Shown: positions 1 through 7,571, counted from the stretch's first letter. The stretch: 10,796 nt of DNA from Candidatus Aminicenantota bacterium (GCA_023136725.1 JAGLQR010000028.1:1-10796), one strand, 5' to 3'. Made by a program: numbers and translations. The notes: generated by a model not told the origin, from the sequence alone.

Positions 1-843
1 GTATCACTTGATGTTATGGGATTTAATGAAATTGAAGATCTTGAGCCTGGTTCAGCAATTTTCATTGATAGCTCAAAAAAGGTTTTTAAAAAAAGAATTC
101 TAAAAAAACCTCATCGCCCGTGTATATTTGAATATATATATTTCGCCAGGCCTGATTCTTATCTAAACAAGATCAATGTTTATAAATCCAGAGTTGAACT
201 CGGAAGAGCAATAACAAAAAAGATCAGAAATATGAAATTAGATATTGATGTTGTTGTCCCGATACCTGATTCCTCACGGGCGGCGGCGATCGAGATCGCA
301 AGAATAATGAAATTTAAATACAGAGAAGGTCTGGTTAAGAACAGGTATATCGGGCGCACTTTTATCATGCCCGGGAATGATCAGCGTAAAAAATCGATCA
401 GCAATAAATTGAATCCTATACCAGAGGTATTCAAGGGCAAGAATATACTTCTGGTAGATGACTCCATCGTGAGGGGGAATACATCACGTTCAATTGTGCA
501 GATGGTTCGCAATACCGGAGCGAAAAGTATTATTTTCCTCTCATATTCCTCACCATTAACAAATCCATGTGTATATGGGATTGATATGCAAAGAAAACAG
601 GAATTTATTGCTATAAACTCAACACCGGAACAAGTTGCGAAAAAGATCGGAGCAGATATGGTTATATATCAGGATCTTGATGATATGGAAAAAGCAGTCA
701 GACAACAGAACAAGGATATCAAATCATTTTGTAAAGCCTGTTTTACGGGTATTTATCCAACTGGAGATGTTTCGGAAGAAATGCTCAAGAAAATTGAGGA
801 AGAGAGAGATATTTCAAAAAACGATAAAGTAACAATTAATTGA
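1..843 (+). CDS. purF: Amidophosphoribosyltransferase, C-terminal part (5' end outside window)
   Basis: PurF uses glutamine and PRPP to make 5-phosphoribosylamine, the first step of purine synthesis. The reading frame is open from base 1 with no stop, so the gene begins upstream; about 280 of the usual 450-500 residues are visible and the N-terminal glutaminase domain is missing. Counting from the Met codon at 16, the phosphoribosyltransferase domain shows PIPDSSRAAA (82-91), GRTFIMPG (113-120) and the PRPP loop VDDSIVRGNTS (147-157). Cys36 (in RPCIFEY), Cys185 (NPCVYG) and Cys239/Cys242 (FCKACFTG) match the cysteines that bind the [4Fe-4S] cluster in Bacillus subtilis-type PurF, so this is the oxygen-labile iron-sulfur form. 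The PRPP loop has Asn where GTTS is more usual. The next gene begins 9 bases downstream, suggesting co-transcription. Identity is secure. Confidence 0.96.
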   Translation, partial: VSLDVMGFNEIEDLEPGSAIFIDSSKKVFKKRILKKPHRPCIFEYIYFARPDSYLNKINVYKSRVELGRAITKKIRNMKLDIDVVVPIPDSSRAAAIEIARIMKFKYREGLVKNRYIGRTFIMPGNDQRKKSISNKLNPIPEVFKGKNILLVDDSIVRGNTSRSIVQMVRNTGAKSIIFLSYSSPLTNPCVYGIDMQRKQEFIAINSTPEQVAKKIGADMVIYQDLDDMEKAVRQQNKDIKSFCKACFTGIYPTGDVSEEMLKKIEEERDISKNDKVTIN

Positions 844-852
844 CAATAATTA

Positions 853-1971
853 ATGGACCATGTTTCTAAAATGAAAGGCAGTTTTACTGATGATAATATC
901 GTAGAAGTTTTATCAATGATCTTAAAATCAGGTCATAAAAAGTGCGAATTAGAATTAATCATTAATAAACATTCAAAAAAAATCCTTATAAAAGATAATG
1001 AAATTAGTTTTATTTATACAGATGAATCTAAAGAAAATTTTTATGAATACTTGAAGAAAAATGAGAATTTAAAGGAATCTGACCTGAAAAAAGCCAAAGT
1101 ATCTGGTTCAGAGAATGGATCAAGGTTGGGGAAAGAGCTTGTCGAGTCTGATTTGATAACCTATGAACAGCTATGGAGCTTTGTAAAAAATCATCAGAAA
1201 TTGCTTTTAAATAATATCTCTGAATCTGTGTCCGGGGAATATAGTGTGGATTGGATTTCAGCAGATATCTCTGAGAACATAGAATTGAATATTCCAATTG
1301 AAAATTTTATATTGGAAAAGATCAGAAATAATGAATACAGCAATGTGATCCGGGAAAAATTTGAGATTGTGAACGAATTATTTATTAAAAATAAAAATCC
1401 TGAATTACCTGCAGATATTCTACCTTTTGAACAACATGTGCTGAACTTATGCATAAAACTGAGAAATATGGATATGATCCTTAAGGAAAGTGAACTGAAA
1501 GAGAAGGATACTCTTAAGTATATCTACTATTTTTACCTTATAGATGTATTGTCCACCGAAAAACCCTCCAAAATCGGAGAAAATTTGAAGGAAGATTATC
1601 TTTCAATGAACATCTCGTTCAGTTCTTATGAGGAAGCTTTAAAGCACTATAATATTAAATTTGAAATGATCTATAAGATAATATCAAAAGAAATAGGCCC
1701 TGTTGCATTATCAATTCTTTCAAATTCTATTGATGATATCCGGGATAATTTGCCGGTTTTTCTAAAAGGTGCTGAAATTGATAAGAATGGAAAGTTGATT
1801 GATAAAAAAATATTAAAAAAAGTTTGGTATCACGATTACGAAAACCATAGTTCAGAATTTGTGAGAGGACTTGAGGAATTGCTTTATGCACAGATCTTTG
1901 CTGTAAAAAAGAATCTTGGAATAGATTATGAGAATCAAATATTAAGATGGCTGAAAGGAACAGGAAATTAG
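853..1971 (+). CDS. PATAN/DUF4388 domain protein, function unknown
   Basis: No enzyme activity is recognised. Residues 7-55 (starting MKGSFTDDNIVEVLSMIL) have the PATAN/DUF4388 pattern: a short helix, the segment CELELIINKHSKKILIKDNEISFIY resembling its beta-hairpins, then the region that usually reads 'G-x-I-x-x-A'. Residues 91-130 (LGKELVESDLITYEQL through SGEYSVDW) match the helical segment that commonly follows PATAN. Residues 150-372 are charged and mostly helical by eye, ending in LLYAQIFAVKKNLGIDYE. There is no signal peptide or membrane segment, so it is probably cytoplasmic. PATAN proteins are usually tied to gliding motility, two-component signalling or regulated assembly, but nothing here names a partner. 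The start is uncertain: ATG 853 and ATG 871 both lack a Shine-Dalgarno site, and 871 would put the domain at the N-terminus as in many relatives. It probably shares purF's transcript. The domain call is inference from pattern. Confidence 0.75.
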   Translation: MDHVSKMKGSFTDDNIVEVLSMILKSGHKKCELELIINKHSKKILIKDNEISFIYTDESKENFYEYLKKNENLKESDLKKAKVSGSENGSRLGKELVESDLITYEQLWSFVKNHQKLLLNNISESVSGEYSVDWISADISENIELNIPIENFILEKIRNNEYSNVIREKFEIVNELFIKNKNPELPADILPFEQHVLNLCIKLRNMDMILKESELKEKDTLKYIYYFYLIDVLSTEKPSKIGENLKEDYLSMNISFSSYEEALKHYNIKFEMIYKIISKEIGPVALSILSNSIDDIRDNLPVFLKGAEIDKNGKLIDKKILKKVWYHDYENHSSEFVRGLEELLYAQIFAVKKNLGIDYENQILRWLKGTGN

Positions 1972-1975
1972 AGAT

Positions 1976-2012
1976 AAAAAAATATCAGGCTATATTCCTC
2001 CTGATACTTTTT
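1976..2012 (+). terminator. Rho-independent terminator after the purF/PATAN unit
   Basis: A 7-bp perfect stem, TATCAGG (1983-1989) and CCTGATA (2000-2006), encloses a 10-base loop and is followed by CTTTTT (2007-2012). An A-run (1976-1982) ahead of the stem can pair with the Ts, so it may also act on the other strand. It lies 11 bases after the stop codon at 1971, where an operon end is expected. The stem is short, so efficiency may be moderate. Confidence 0.7.
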
Positions 2013-2051
2013 CTGATTTTGCTCTTAACACTTTGTATATAAATATTATCA

Positions 2052-2969
2052 ATGAATAAAATTGTTCAAATTATAGGCCCGACAGGTGTTGGGAAATCCC
2101 GACTTGCGGTTTTTTTGTCTGAAAAATTCAACGGGGAGATTATATCTGCAGATTCTGTTCAGATATATAAAGGATTTGATATCGGATCCTCAAAGATCAG
2201 CGAAAGTGAAAAAAGAGGAGTTCCACATCATATGATAGACATTCTGGATGCTGATGAACATTTTAGTGTTAATAAATTCCTTGAACTGACCGTTGATATT
2301 GTAAAAGATATGAATACCAGGGGAAAACTTCCTGTCGTATGTGGAGGAACTGCATTATATCTCAGAGCAATGATCCGGGGGATATTTGAAGAGAACATGG
2401 ACAAAAGGATCTCAAGAGAACAATTAATAAAAATAGAAGAAGAAAAAGGGCTTGATTATTTATGGGGCAGATTATACGGAATTGACAAAGAATATGCTGA
2501 GAAGATCGGTCCTGCTGATAAACAGAGGATAATCAGAGGTTTGGAAATTTATTATAACAACAGGATAACTCCAAGTAATATTTCATCGATAACTACTTCT
2601 CCTTTCAAGGATCATGAATTTATTAGAATAGGATTAAAACTTCAAAGACAATTAATGTATGAAAGGATCAACAAGAGGGTTGATGAAATGGTCGGAGAAG
2701 GACTTCTTGAAGAGGTAGAAGAACTACTGAAAATTCATGAATCATCATGCAGCCCGATGATGTCAATAGGGTATAAAGAAATGAGCATGGTGTTGAGAAA
2801 TGAGATCGGACAGAATGCAGCTGTTAATCTTATTAAACAGCATTCCAGAAATTTTGCTAAAAGACAGATGACATGGTTTCGAAGTGAAAAGGATATTACC
2901 TGGTTTGAACCTCATGAAAGTTCTGAAATCCTGACATTTCTTAAACAGAAAATAAATGAATCAAATTGA
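2052..2969 (+). CDS. miaA: tRNA dimethylallyltransferase
   Basis: MiaA transfers a dimethylallyl group to N6 of A37 in tRNAs reading codons that begin with U, a cytoplasmic step needed for later 2-methylthiolation. The 305-residue protein has the family's normal length. Visible are the P-loop GPTGVGKS (9-16), the ADSVQIYKGFDIGSSK segment (33-48; Asp34, Ser35, Gln37), PHHMID (58-63), GGTALYLRAM (98-107, with the family Thr at 100) and DKQRIIRGLEIY, which matches the D-x-x-R-x-x-R-x-L-E motif. SIGYKEM and RNFAKRQMTWFR near the end are also family signatures. No Shine-Dalgarno is seen before ATG 2052; the leader is AT-rich with a TATAAA at 2038-2043. hflX overlaps its 3' end by 14 bases, a pairing common in bacteria, but no hfq lies between them. 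Confidence 0.97.
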   Translation: MNKIVQIIGPTGVGKSRLAVFLSEKFNGEIISADSVQIYKGFDIGSSKISESEKRGVPHHMIDILDADEHFSVNKFLELTVDIVKDMNTRGKLPVVCGGTALYLRAMIRGIFEENMDKRISREQLIKIEEEKGLDYLWGRLYGIDKEYAEKIGPADKQRIIRGLEIYYNNRITPSNISSITTSPFKDHEFIRIGLKLQRQLMYERINKRVDEMVGEGLLEEVEELLKIHESSCSPMMSIGYKEMSMVLRNEIGQNAAVNLIKQHSRNFAKRQMTWFRSEKDITWFEPHESSEILTFLKQKINESN

Positions 2970-4221
2970 AAATGTTCTGATAACGGGATTATTCGATAAG
3001 AATTATAATGATTTTACAATCGGAACGATCCTCGATGAAGTAATTTCACTTGTTGAAACTGCCGGTGGAACTTATTCTGGTAAAATCATACAAAAAGGGA
3101 GATATCCGGATAGAAGTTATCTCATGGGAAAAGGGAAAGTTGAGGAAATTGAAACTTATATTGATGCTAATGATATTGATATGATCGTATCTATGAATCC
3201 TTTATCAAGCATACAGCAGAGAAACCTGGAGAAAAAGCTTGATATTAAAGTTATTGACAGAACAAGACTTATTCTTGATATTTTTGCTCTTCATGCAAGA
3301 ACCCTTGAAGGGAAACTTCAAGTTGAATTGGCACAACTTCTTTACATGCTTCCGAGGTTGATCGGTAAAGGTATAGAACTATCAAGGTTGGGTGGCGGAA
3401 TAGGAACGAGGGGTCCGGGTGAGACAAAACTTGAGTCTGATCGCAGGGTAATAAAGAAAAAAATATCAATAATTAAGAAGAAACTTGAAAAAGTAAGAGG
3501 TAACAGAGCACTTCAAAGGAAGCATAGACAACAAAGTCCTGTACCGCTTGTTTCGATTGTGGGATATACTTCCGCAGGGAAATCTACACTATTTAATCTT
3601 CTGACGAATGAAGCTGTATTTGTAACAAAAAAACTTTTCTCAACTCTTGATCCGCTTGTAAGGCGAGTGGACCTTAGAGAGAAAGGAAAAGGGTATTATT
3701 GCCTCATGTCTGATACTGTAGGGTTTATAAGGGATATGCCTGAAGAACTTCTGACATCATTTTATGCAACTCTTGAGGAGATCAATGAATCAGATATTAT
3801 TCTACTGCTTTCGGACATTTCTGATCCTGACAACGAAAAACAGATATCCGAAGTATTAAAAGTTTTACGTAGCATGAATGTGGATGCTGATAAAATCATC
3901 ACAGTTTATAATAAGATCGATAACCTGGATAATGGAAATGAGATGTCAGATAAAAAAGATCGATCAGATGATGATGCTGTTTACATATCAGCCAAGATGG
4001 AGATAGGGATAACTAAATTAAAAAAAATTATTTTTAATAAGTTTTTTAGATATTATGACAGATTCAGGTTTTCATTGAATAAATCTGACACAAGAGTTAA
4101 TAGTATTTCGAAGTGGGCAATTGTACTTAACAGATCATATAAAGGAGAAGTAATAAACTTTGACGTTTTATGTGACAGGGAAAAAATGGTAAAATTCTCA
4201 AATGAAAACAAGGAGATCTGA
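2956..4221 (+). CDS. hflX: GTPase HflX (ribosome-associated)
   Basis: HflX is a cytoplasmic GTPase that binds the 50S subunit and splits stalled or stressed ribosomes. The 421-residue protein begins with the HflX N-terminal domain (AGGTYSGKIIQKGRYPDRSYLMGKGKVEEI as two consecutive segments), then the glycine-rich linker GGGIGTRGPGETKLESDRR and a Lys-rich coiled-coil stretch. The G domain shows G1 GYTSAGKST (203-211), the switch I/G2 segment FSTLDPLVRR, G3 DTVGFIRDMP and G4 NKID (319-322). G1 has Ser at 206 where Asn is usual (GYTNAGKS), a mild change. There is no clear ribosome site; ATG 2956 lies inside the end of miaA (stop at 2967-2969), so translation is probably coupled. The next gene starts 1 base after its stop. 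Confidence 0.96.
   Translation: MNQIENVLITGLFDKNYNDFTIGTILDEVISLVETAGGTYSGKIIQKGRYPDRSYLMGKGKVEEIETYIDANDIDMIVSMNPLSSIQQRNLEKKLDIKVIDRTRLILDIFALHARTLEGKLQVELAQLLYMLPRLIGKGIELSRLGGGIGTRGPGETKLESDRRVIKKKISIIKKKLEKVRGNRALQRKHRQQSPVPLVSIVGYTSAGKSTLFNLLTNEAVFVTKKLFSTLDPLVRRVDLREKGKGYYCLMSDTVGFIRDMPEELLTSFYATLEEINESDIILLLSDISDPDNEKQISEVLKVLRSMNVDADKIITVYNKIDNLDNGNEMSDKKDRSDDDAVYISAKMEIGITKLKKIIFNKFFRYYDRFRFSLNKSDTRVNSISKWAIVLNRSYKGEVINFDVLCDREKMVKFSNENKEI
4210..4215 (+). promoter_or_regulatory. Ribosome binding site that fixes the lipoprotein start
   Basis: AAGGAG sits 7 bases before ATG 4223. It supports that ATG over the in-frame ATG 4202, which would add seven charged residues (MKTRRSE) in front of the signal peptide and overlap hflX. 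The site itself lies within the last codons of hflX. Confidence 0.8.
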
Positions 4222-4222
4222 A

Positions 4223-5530
4223 ATGAAAAGTTATCTCATCATTGTTCTTATAATTTTATTCGCATTTACAAGCTGTGTCACTACAAAGAAAGTTAAATAT
4301 GATATTGATATCCCGGAAATAGACGTAAAAGGATATAACGATCCATTCTTTAAAGAGGGGTGGGAAAGTCTTAAAACCGGACAGGTTGACCTTGCATATG
4401 AGAAATTCAAGGAGAGTAACTCACAGGATTACAAACTATACAATGCTTTCGGATATGTATACCTTTTGAAAAATAAACTGAATAATGCAGCAAGAAATTT
4501 CAAAGAATCAATAAAGCTTGAAAAAGACAATATTCAGGCTGAATATGGACTTGCAATGATAAGTGAGATAAGAAATGATCATGAAAAGGCATTCCTGATC
4601 TATTCAGAGCTTTTATCAAAATATCCGGAAACGGCCTGGATACGGACAAAATATGAATTTATCAAATCCAGAGAAACACAAAAGCACATGAAGAATGCAG
4701 ATGAGAATCTTACTTCAAATAATAATGAAGGTTATATCCGGAGTCTTGAGAAAGCATCGGAATTTTCACCGGAAATTACTGAAATTAAACTAAAGATCGG
4801 AGATCATTATTTCCAGAACAATGATTTCGTTAATGCTTCCAAATATTATGAATATGCTCTGGAGAACAGGCCAAATGAAATAGATATCCTGAATAAACTG
4901 GCAGAATCATATGAGAACTCAGAAAACCTTGATTCAGCAATTGTTATTTTTAAAAAGTTATTGAAGTTAAAACCGGGAGATATTTCAATAACGAACCGGA
5001 TCAATGATCTTAAAATAAAATTTCATGAAATTGATCTTCCTGTTAAATTTAAAAATATATTTTTTAAAGAAAATATTAATCGTGAGGAACTTGCAGCTCT
5101 AATAGGACATTATTTCGGAGATTACATTTTTTATGAAGGTCAGCCTGTAATTCTTACAGATATTAAAAATTCATTTGCAAAAGATCATATTATCAAAGTA
5201 TGTTCTTCAGGAATTATCAAAGGAAATCCGGGACATAGTTTTGACAGGTTTACTATAATAAGCAGATCATTTTACGCCACCGTAATATCGTCATTGCTTG
5301 ATTTTCTTCAGGATAAGAGCAAACTTTACCTGAAGTTTACACCCTCCGCAATAGAGCTCGAACCTTCTGACATTTCTCCATTACATAGAAACTATAGAAA
5401 TATAAAATTTCTTCTGAAGACTCAGATCCTGAAACTTGATGAAATGAACAACTTTAATCCCACAAAAAAAATATCCCCTTCAGATGTTATGATCTCATTG
5501 AGGAAGATCATAAAAAGTATACAGAAATAG
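4223..5530 (+). CDS. TPR lipoprotein with C-terminal S-layer-homology-like repeats
   Basis: No named family is recognised. The 435-residue protein begins with a short signal peptide (MKSYLIIVLIILFAFTSC), and Cys18 in FTSC makes a plausible lipobox with Phe at -3 instead of the usual Leu. About residues 43-254 hold TPR-type helix pairs (for example around 71-104, 105-138, 187-220 and 221-254), which usually bind proteins. The C-terminus shows segments like S-layer-homology (SLH) units: INREELAALIGHYF (285-298) as the last helix of one, TDIKNSF to SLLDFL (312-362) with GIIKG and Phe340 as a second, and a third ending FNPTKKISPSDV (411-422). TPR plus SLH on a lipid anchor suggests a cell-envelope scaffold or assembly factor in the periplasm or outer membrane; that role is inferred. 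The start was chosen by the AAGGAG at 4210-4215. It follows hflX by 1 base. Confidence 0.75.
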   Translation: MKSYLIIVLIILFAFTSCVTTKKVKYDIDIPEIDVKGYNDPFFKEGWESLKTGQVDLAYEKFKESNSQDYKLYNAFGYVYLLKNKLNNAARNFKESIKLEKDNIQAEYGLAMISEIRNDHEKAFLIYSELLSKYPETAWIRTKYEFIKSRETQKHMKNADENLTSNNNEGYIRSLEKASEFSPEITEIKLKIGDHYFQNNDFVNASKYYEYALENRPNEIDILNKLAESYENSENLDSAIVIFKKLLKLKPGDISITNRINDLKIKFHEIDLPVKFKNIFFKENINREELAALIGHYFGDYIFYEGQPVILTDIKNSFAKDHIIKVCSSGIIKGNPGHSFDRFTIISRSFYATVISSLLDFLQDKSKLYLKFTPSAIELEPSDISPLHRNYRNIKFLLKTQILKLDEMNNFNPTKKISPSDVMISLRKIIKSIQK

Positions 5531-5567
5531 TAGTTATAGGAAACTGTATTTCCATTCCCATTCCAAA

Positions 5568-5596
5568 TTTACATTGACGGGATTAAATGATATAAT
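5568..5596 (+). promoter_or_regulatory. Sigma70-type promoter for the kinase/Hpt/PfkB unit
   Basis: TTTACA (5568-5573), a 17-bp spacer and TATAAT (5591-5596) form a near-consensus promoter with an extended -10 (TGATATAAT, 5588-5596). Transcription would begin near 5602-5605, at or just before the GTG start at 5605, so the mRNA would be leaderless or nearly so. An alternative TTGACG at 5574 is only 11 bp from the -10 and is unlikely to be the -35. Confidence 0.7.
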
Positions 5597-5604
5597 TTTT
5601 TTCT

Positions 5605-6243
5605 GTGGAAAAGTTAAATTATATAGTAATAGACGGACTTGTCAGGACTGGAAAAACTGATCTAGCCCATGTAATTGCAGAAGAATTCAACTCAAAGATC
5701 ATCCTTGACGACAAAAATAATCCTTTTGCAGATGAGTTCTACATGTCTCTTGCCGAAGGTGAAAATAGTTTTGGCTTGAAAAATCAATTGATTTACCTCC
5801 TGAACAGATACTCTCAGCAAATGAGCATGAAGCAGAAAGGCCTTTTCTACAAAAGCAGTGTAAGTAATTATCTCTTTTCCAGGGAAGCAATTTATTCTCA
5901 TGTTGTTCTTAATGATGAGGATATTGAGATTTATAAAAGGATATACGGTATTTTGTCTGAAAAAATAACGGTCCCGGATCTTGTTGTTTATCTACAGATC
6001 TCATTTTCCGAAATGATAAGAAGAATAAAGGCCTCACCGAACAAATTTGAGAGAAATGTTCCTCAGGAGTATTGGAGAGAGCTTTTCGAAGCATATAATT
6101 ATTATTTTTTTAATTACAGAACATCTCCACTTCTGGTTGTAAATGTAGAGAAAATAGATCTCGGTAATAAAAAAGATGTTTCAAATCTAATAAATGAAAT
6201 AAAGAATCATGAAAAAGGGATAAAGTATTATGCTCCCCTCTGA
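5605..6243 (+). CDS. Deoxynucleoside-kinase family protein, divergent at key motifs
   Basis: The 212-residue protein matches the deoxynucleoside kinase fold, whose members transfer the ATP gamma-phosphate to salvaged deoxynucleosides in the cytoplasm. Visible are the Walker A motif GLVRTGKT (11-18), NNPFADEFY (38-46), QLIYLLNRYSQQ (61-72), SVSNYLF (85-91), DLVVYLQI (125-132) and a lid region RRIKASPNKFERN (139-151). It keeps the family length, but several positions that are usually fixed in bacterial relatives differ: Gly-rich GPIGVGKT became GLVRTGKT, the acidic LEE-type motif is LDD (34-36), SDY is SNY (Asn88), and the usual KDR is REA. It may have altered specificity or reduced activity. 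The start is GTG with no Shine-Dalgarno, directly after a strong promoter. The hpt gene follows after 33 bases. The family call is confident; substrate is unknown. Confidence 0.75.
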   Translation: MEKLNYIVIDGLVRTGKTDLAHVIAEEFNSKIILDDKNNPFADEFYMSLAEGENSFGLKNQLIYLLNRYSQQMSMKQKGLFYKSSVSNYLFSREAIYSHVVLNDEDIEIYKRIYGILSEKITVPDLVVYLQISFSEMIRRIKASPNKFERNVPQEYWRELFEAYNYYFFNYRTSPLLVVNVEKIDLGNKKDVSNLINEIKNHEKGIKYYAPL

Positions 6244-6276
6244 TAAGAAAAACTATAATCTGGACAGGAGTTTGTA

Positions 6277-6591
6277 ATGGATGAAATTATTGATGATATC
6301 TCAGATAAAATATTTCTTGAAAATCTAAAAACTGAGTTTAAAATTACTGTGAAGGATAATGTATCCAAACTTTCTGAATTTTTTGAATCCGAAAATTATT
6401 CAGAGATAAGAAGAATAGCTCATGACATTAAGGGTGTTGCGGGAGTTTTTGGTTTTGATAAAGGGACTGAATTAGCTGCCGATTTACAAAAATTGACAGA
6501 TAATGGAGATAAAATAAAAATAAGGAATTTATTAACGGAATTGATCGGTTATTTGAATAAAGAAGTTCTCGAAATAAAGGTGGAGGCATAA
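6277..6591 (+). CDS. Stand-alone histidine phosphotransfer (Hpt) protein
   Basis: Hpt proteins carry a phosphoryl group between receiver domains in multistep two-component relays. This 104-residue helical protein has the signature AHDIKGVAGVFG (48-59), with His49 as the expected phospho-acceptor and the H-x-x-K-G spacing intact (Lys52, Gly53). It carries no other domain, so it must pair with separate receiver proteins, none of which lies in the window. A good ribosome site (CAGGAG, 6265-6270) lies 6 bases before the ATG. Its TAA overlaps the next gene's ATG by one base (TAATG), so it is translationally coupled to the PfkB kinase. The domain call is firm; partners and output are unknown. Confidence 0.85.
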   Translation: MDEIIDDISDKIFLENLKTEFKITVKDNVSKLSEFFESENYSEIRRIAHDIKGVAGVFGFDKGTELAADLQKLTDNGDKIKIRNLLTELIGYLNKEVLEIKVEA

Positions 6592-7571
6592 TGAGCAAGA
6601 TACTTGGACTGGGCAATGCACTTGTTGATCTTCTAATGATCGTAGAGGATTCTTTTGTAGAATCACTTTCATTTGAAAAAGGGAGTATGAATCATATAGA
6701 TCTCAATATGGCAAAGGATATACTGAAAAGATCAGAATCAATAAAAAAAGAGAGGGTAACAGGCGGATCTGTTGCAAACGCGATCAACGGACTATCAAAA
6801 CTTGGAGTTAATACCGGTTATATCGGGAAGATAGGGGAGGATGAGTTCGGTGATTTTTTCAGGAACGAAATGAAGGATAATGGAATAACACCTCATCTGT
6901 TTAAGGGAGAACAGGGTACCGGTACAGCGATATGTATGATTGCTGCCGATTCTGAAAGAACTTTTGCAACTTATCTGGGAGCCGCGATCGAATTGACTTC
7001 AAGTGATCTTAGCATTGAACTTTTTAACGGAAATACTCACTTTTTTCTTGAAGGATATATGGTTCAGAATCATGAATTGGTTATCAGGTCACTTGAGCTT
7101 GCAAAAGAAGCAGGACTGAAAATTGCAGTGGATCTGGCCAGTTTTAATATAGTGGAAGAGAATATTGATTTCCTGAAAAATTCTGTTAAGGAATATGTTG
7201 ATATTGTATTTGCAAATGAGGATGAAGCAAGAGTTTTCACAGGAAAAGAATCTCCCGGGGATGCAGTTTCAGCTTTATCAGATTTTTGCGGGACAGCTGT
7301 AGTGAAAATCGGTTCAAAAGGTTCATTAATCATTGATGAGGACAAGAATGAATATAAAATTGATCCTTGTAAAGTAGTCCCTGTGGATACTACAGGAGCC
7401 GGAGATTTTTATGCTGCCGGTTTCCTCTATGGCCAGAGCAATAACCTTTCATTGGAGAAATGCGGAAAGATCGGATCACTACTTGCATCAAGAGTTGTTG
7501 AGGTTATCGGCGCAAGTATTCCTGACAGCAAGTGGGAATCTATCAAAAACGAGATCAAAAAAATAGTATAG
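6591..7571 (+). CDS. PfkB-family carbohydrate/nucleoside kinase (adenosine-kinase-like)
   Basis: PfkB proteins phosphorylate sugars or nucleosides with ATP. The 326-residue protein has the full fold: N-terminal GNALVDLL (8-15, with the substrate-binding Asp13), GGSVANAINGLSKLG (58-72), the GKIGEDEFG segment (79-87) and the C-terminal signature DTTGAGDFYAAGF (266-278), where Asp272 is the catalytic base and GAG forms the anion hole. The GNALVD start and overall pattern are typical of proteins annotated adenosine kinase, but ribokinase or another sugar kinase activity cannot be excluded from sequence. A GGAGG (6582-6586) precedes the ATG, which overlaps the Hpt stop by one base. It shares an operon with another nucleoside-kinase-like gene, which favours a nucleoside substrate (inference). 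Its end is 10 bases from the convergent etfA stop. Confidence 0.88.
   Translation: MSKILGLGNALVDLLMIVEDSFVESLSFEKGSMNHIDLNMAKDILKRSESIKKERVTGGSVANAINGLSKLGVNTGYIGKIGEDEFGDFFRNEMKDNGITPHLFKGEQGTGTAICMIAADSERTFATYLGAAIELTSSDLSIELFNGNTHFFLEGYMVQNHELVIRSLELAKEAGLKIAVDLASFNIVEENIDFLKNSVKEYVDIVFANEDEARVFTGKESPGDAVSALSDFCGTAVVKIGSKGSLIIDEDKNEYKIDPCKVVPVDTTGAGDFYAAGFLYGQSNNLSLEKCGKIGSLLASRVVEVIGASIPDSKWESIKNEIKKIV

Noticed and set aside
840..870. TTGACA at 840-845 as a -35 for a separate promoter of the PATAN gene
   Set aside because: No acceptable -10 lies 16-18 bases downstream (863-868 reads TTTCTA), and the site would overlap the likely start codon; it is also part of the purF stop region.
4202..4222. 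ATG 4202 as start of the TPR lipoprotein
   Set aside because: It would put charged residues before the signal peptide and has no ribosome site; AAGGAG at 4210-4215 points to ATG 4223.
5539..5553. GGAAA-CTGTA-TTTCC hairpin after the TPR gene as a terminator
   Set aside because: The stem is only 5 bp with two G-C pairs and no T-run follows, so there is little to support termination.
5551..5565. CATTCC tandem copies in the intergenic stretch before the kinase gene
   Set aside because: Only two 6-base copies, consistent with chance.
5574..5596. TTGACG as the -35 partner of TATAAT at 5591
   Set aside because: The spacing is 11 bp, too short for sigma70; TTTACA at 5568 gives exactly 17 bp.
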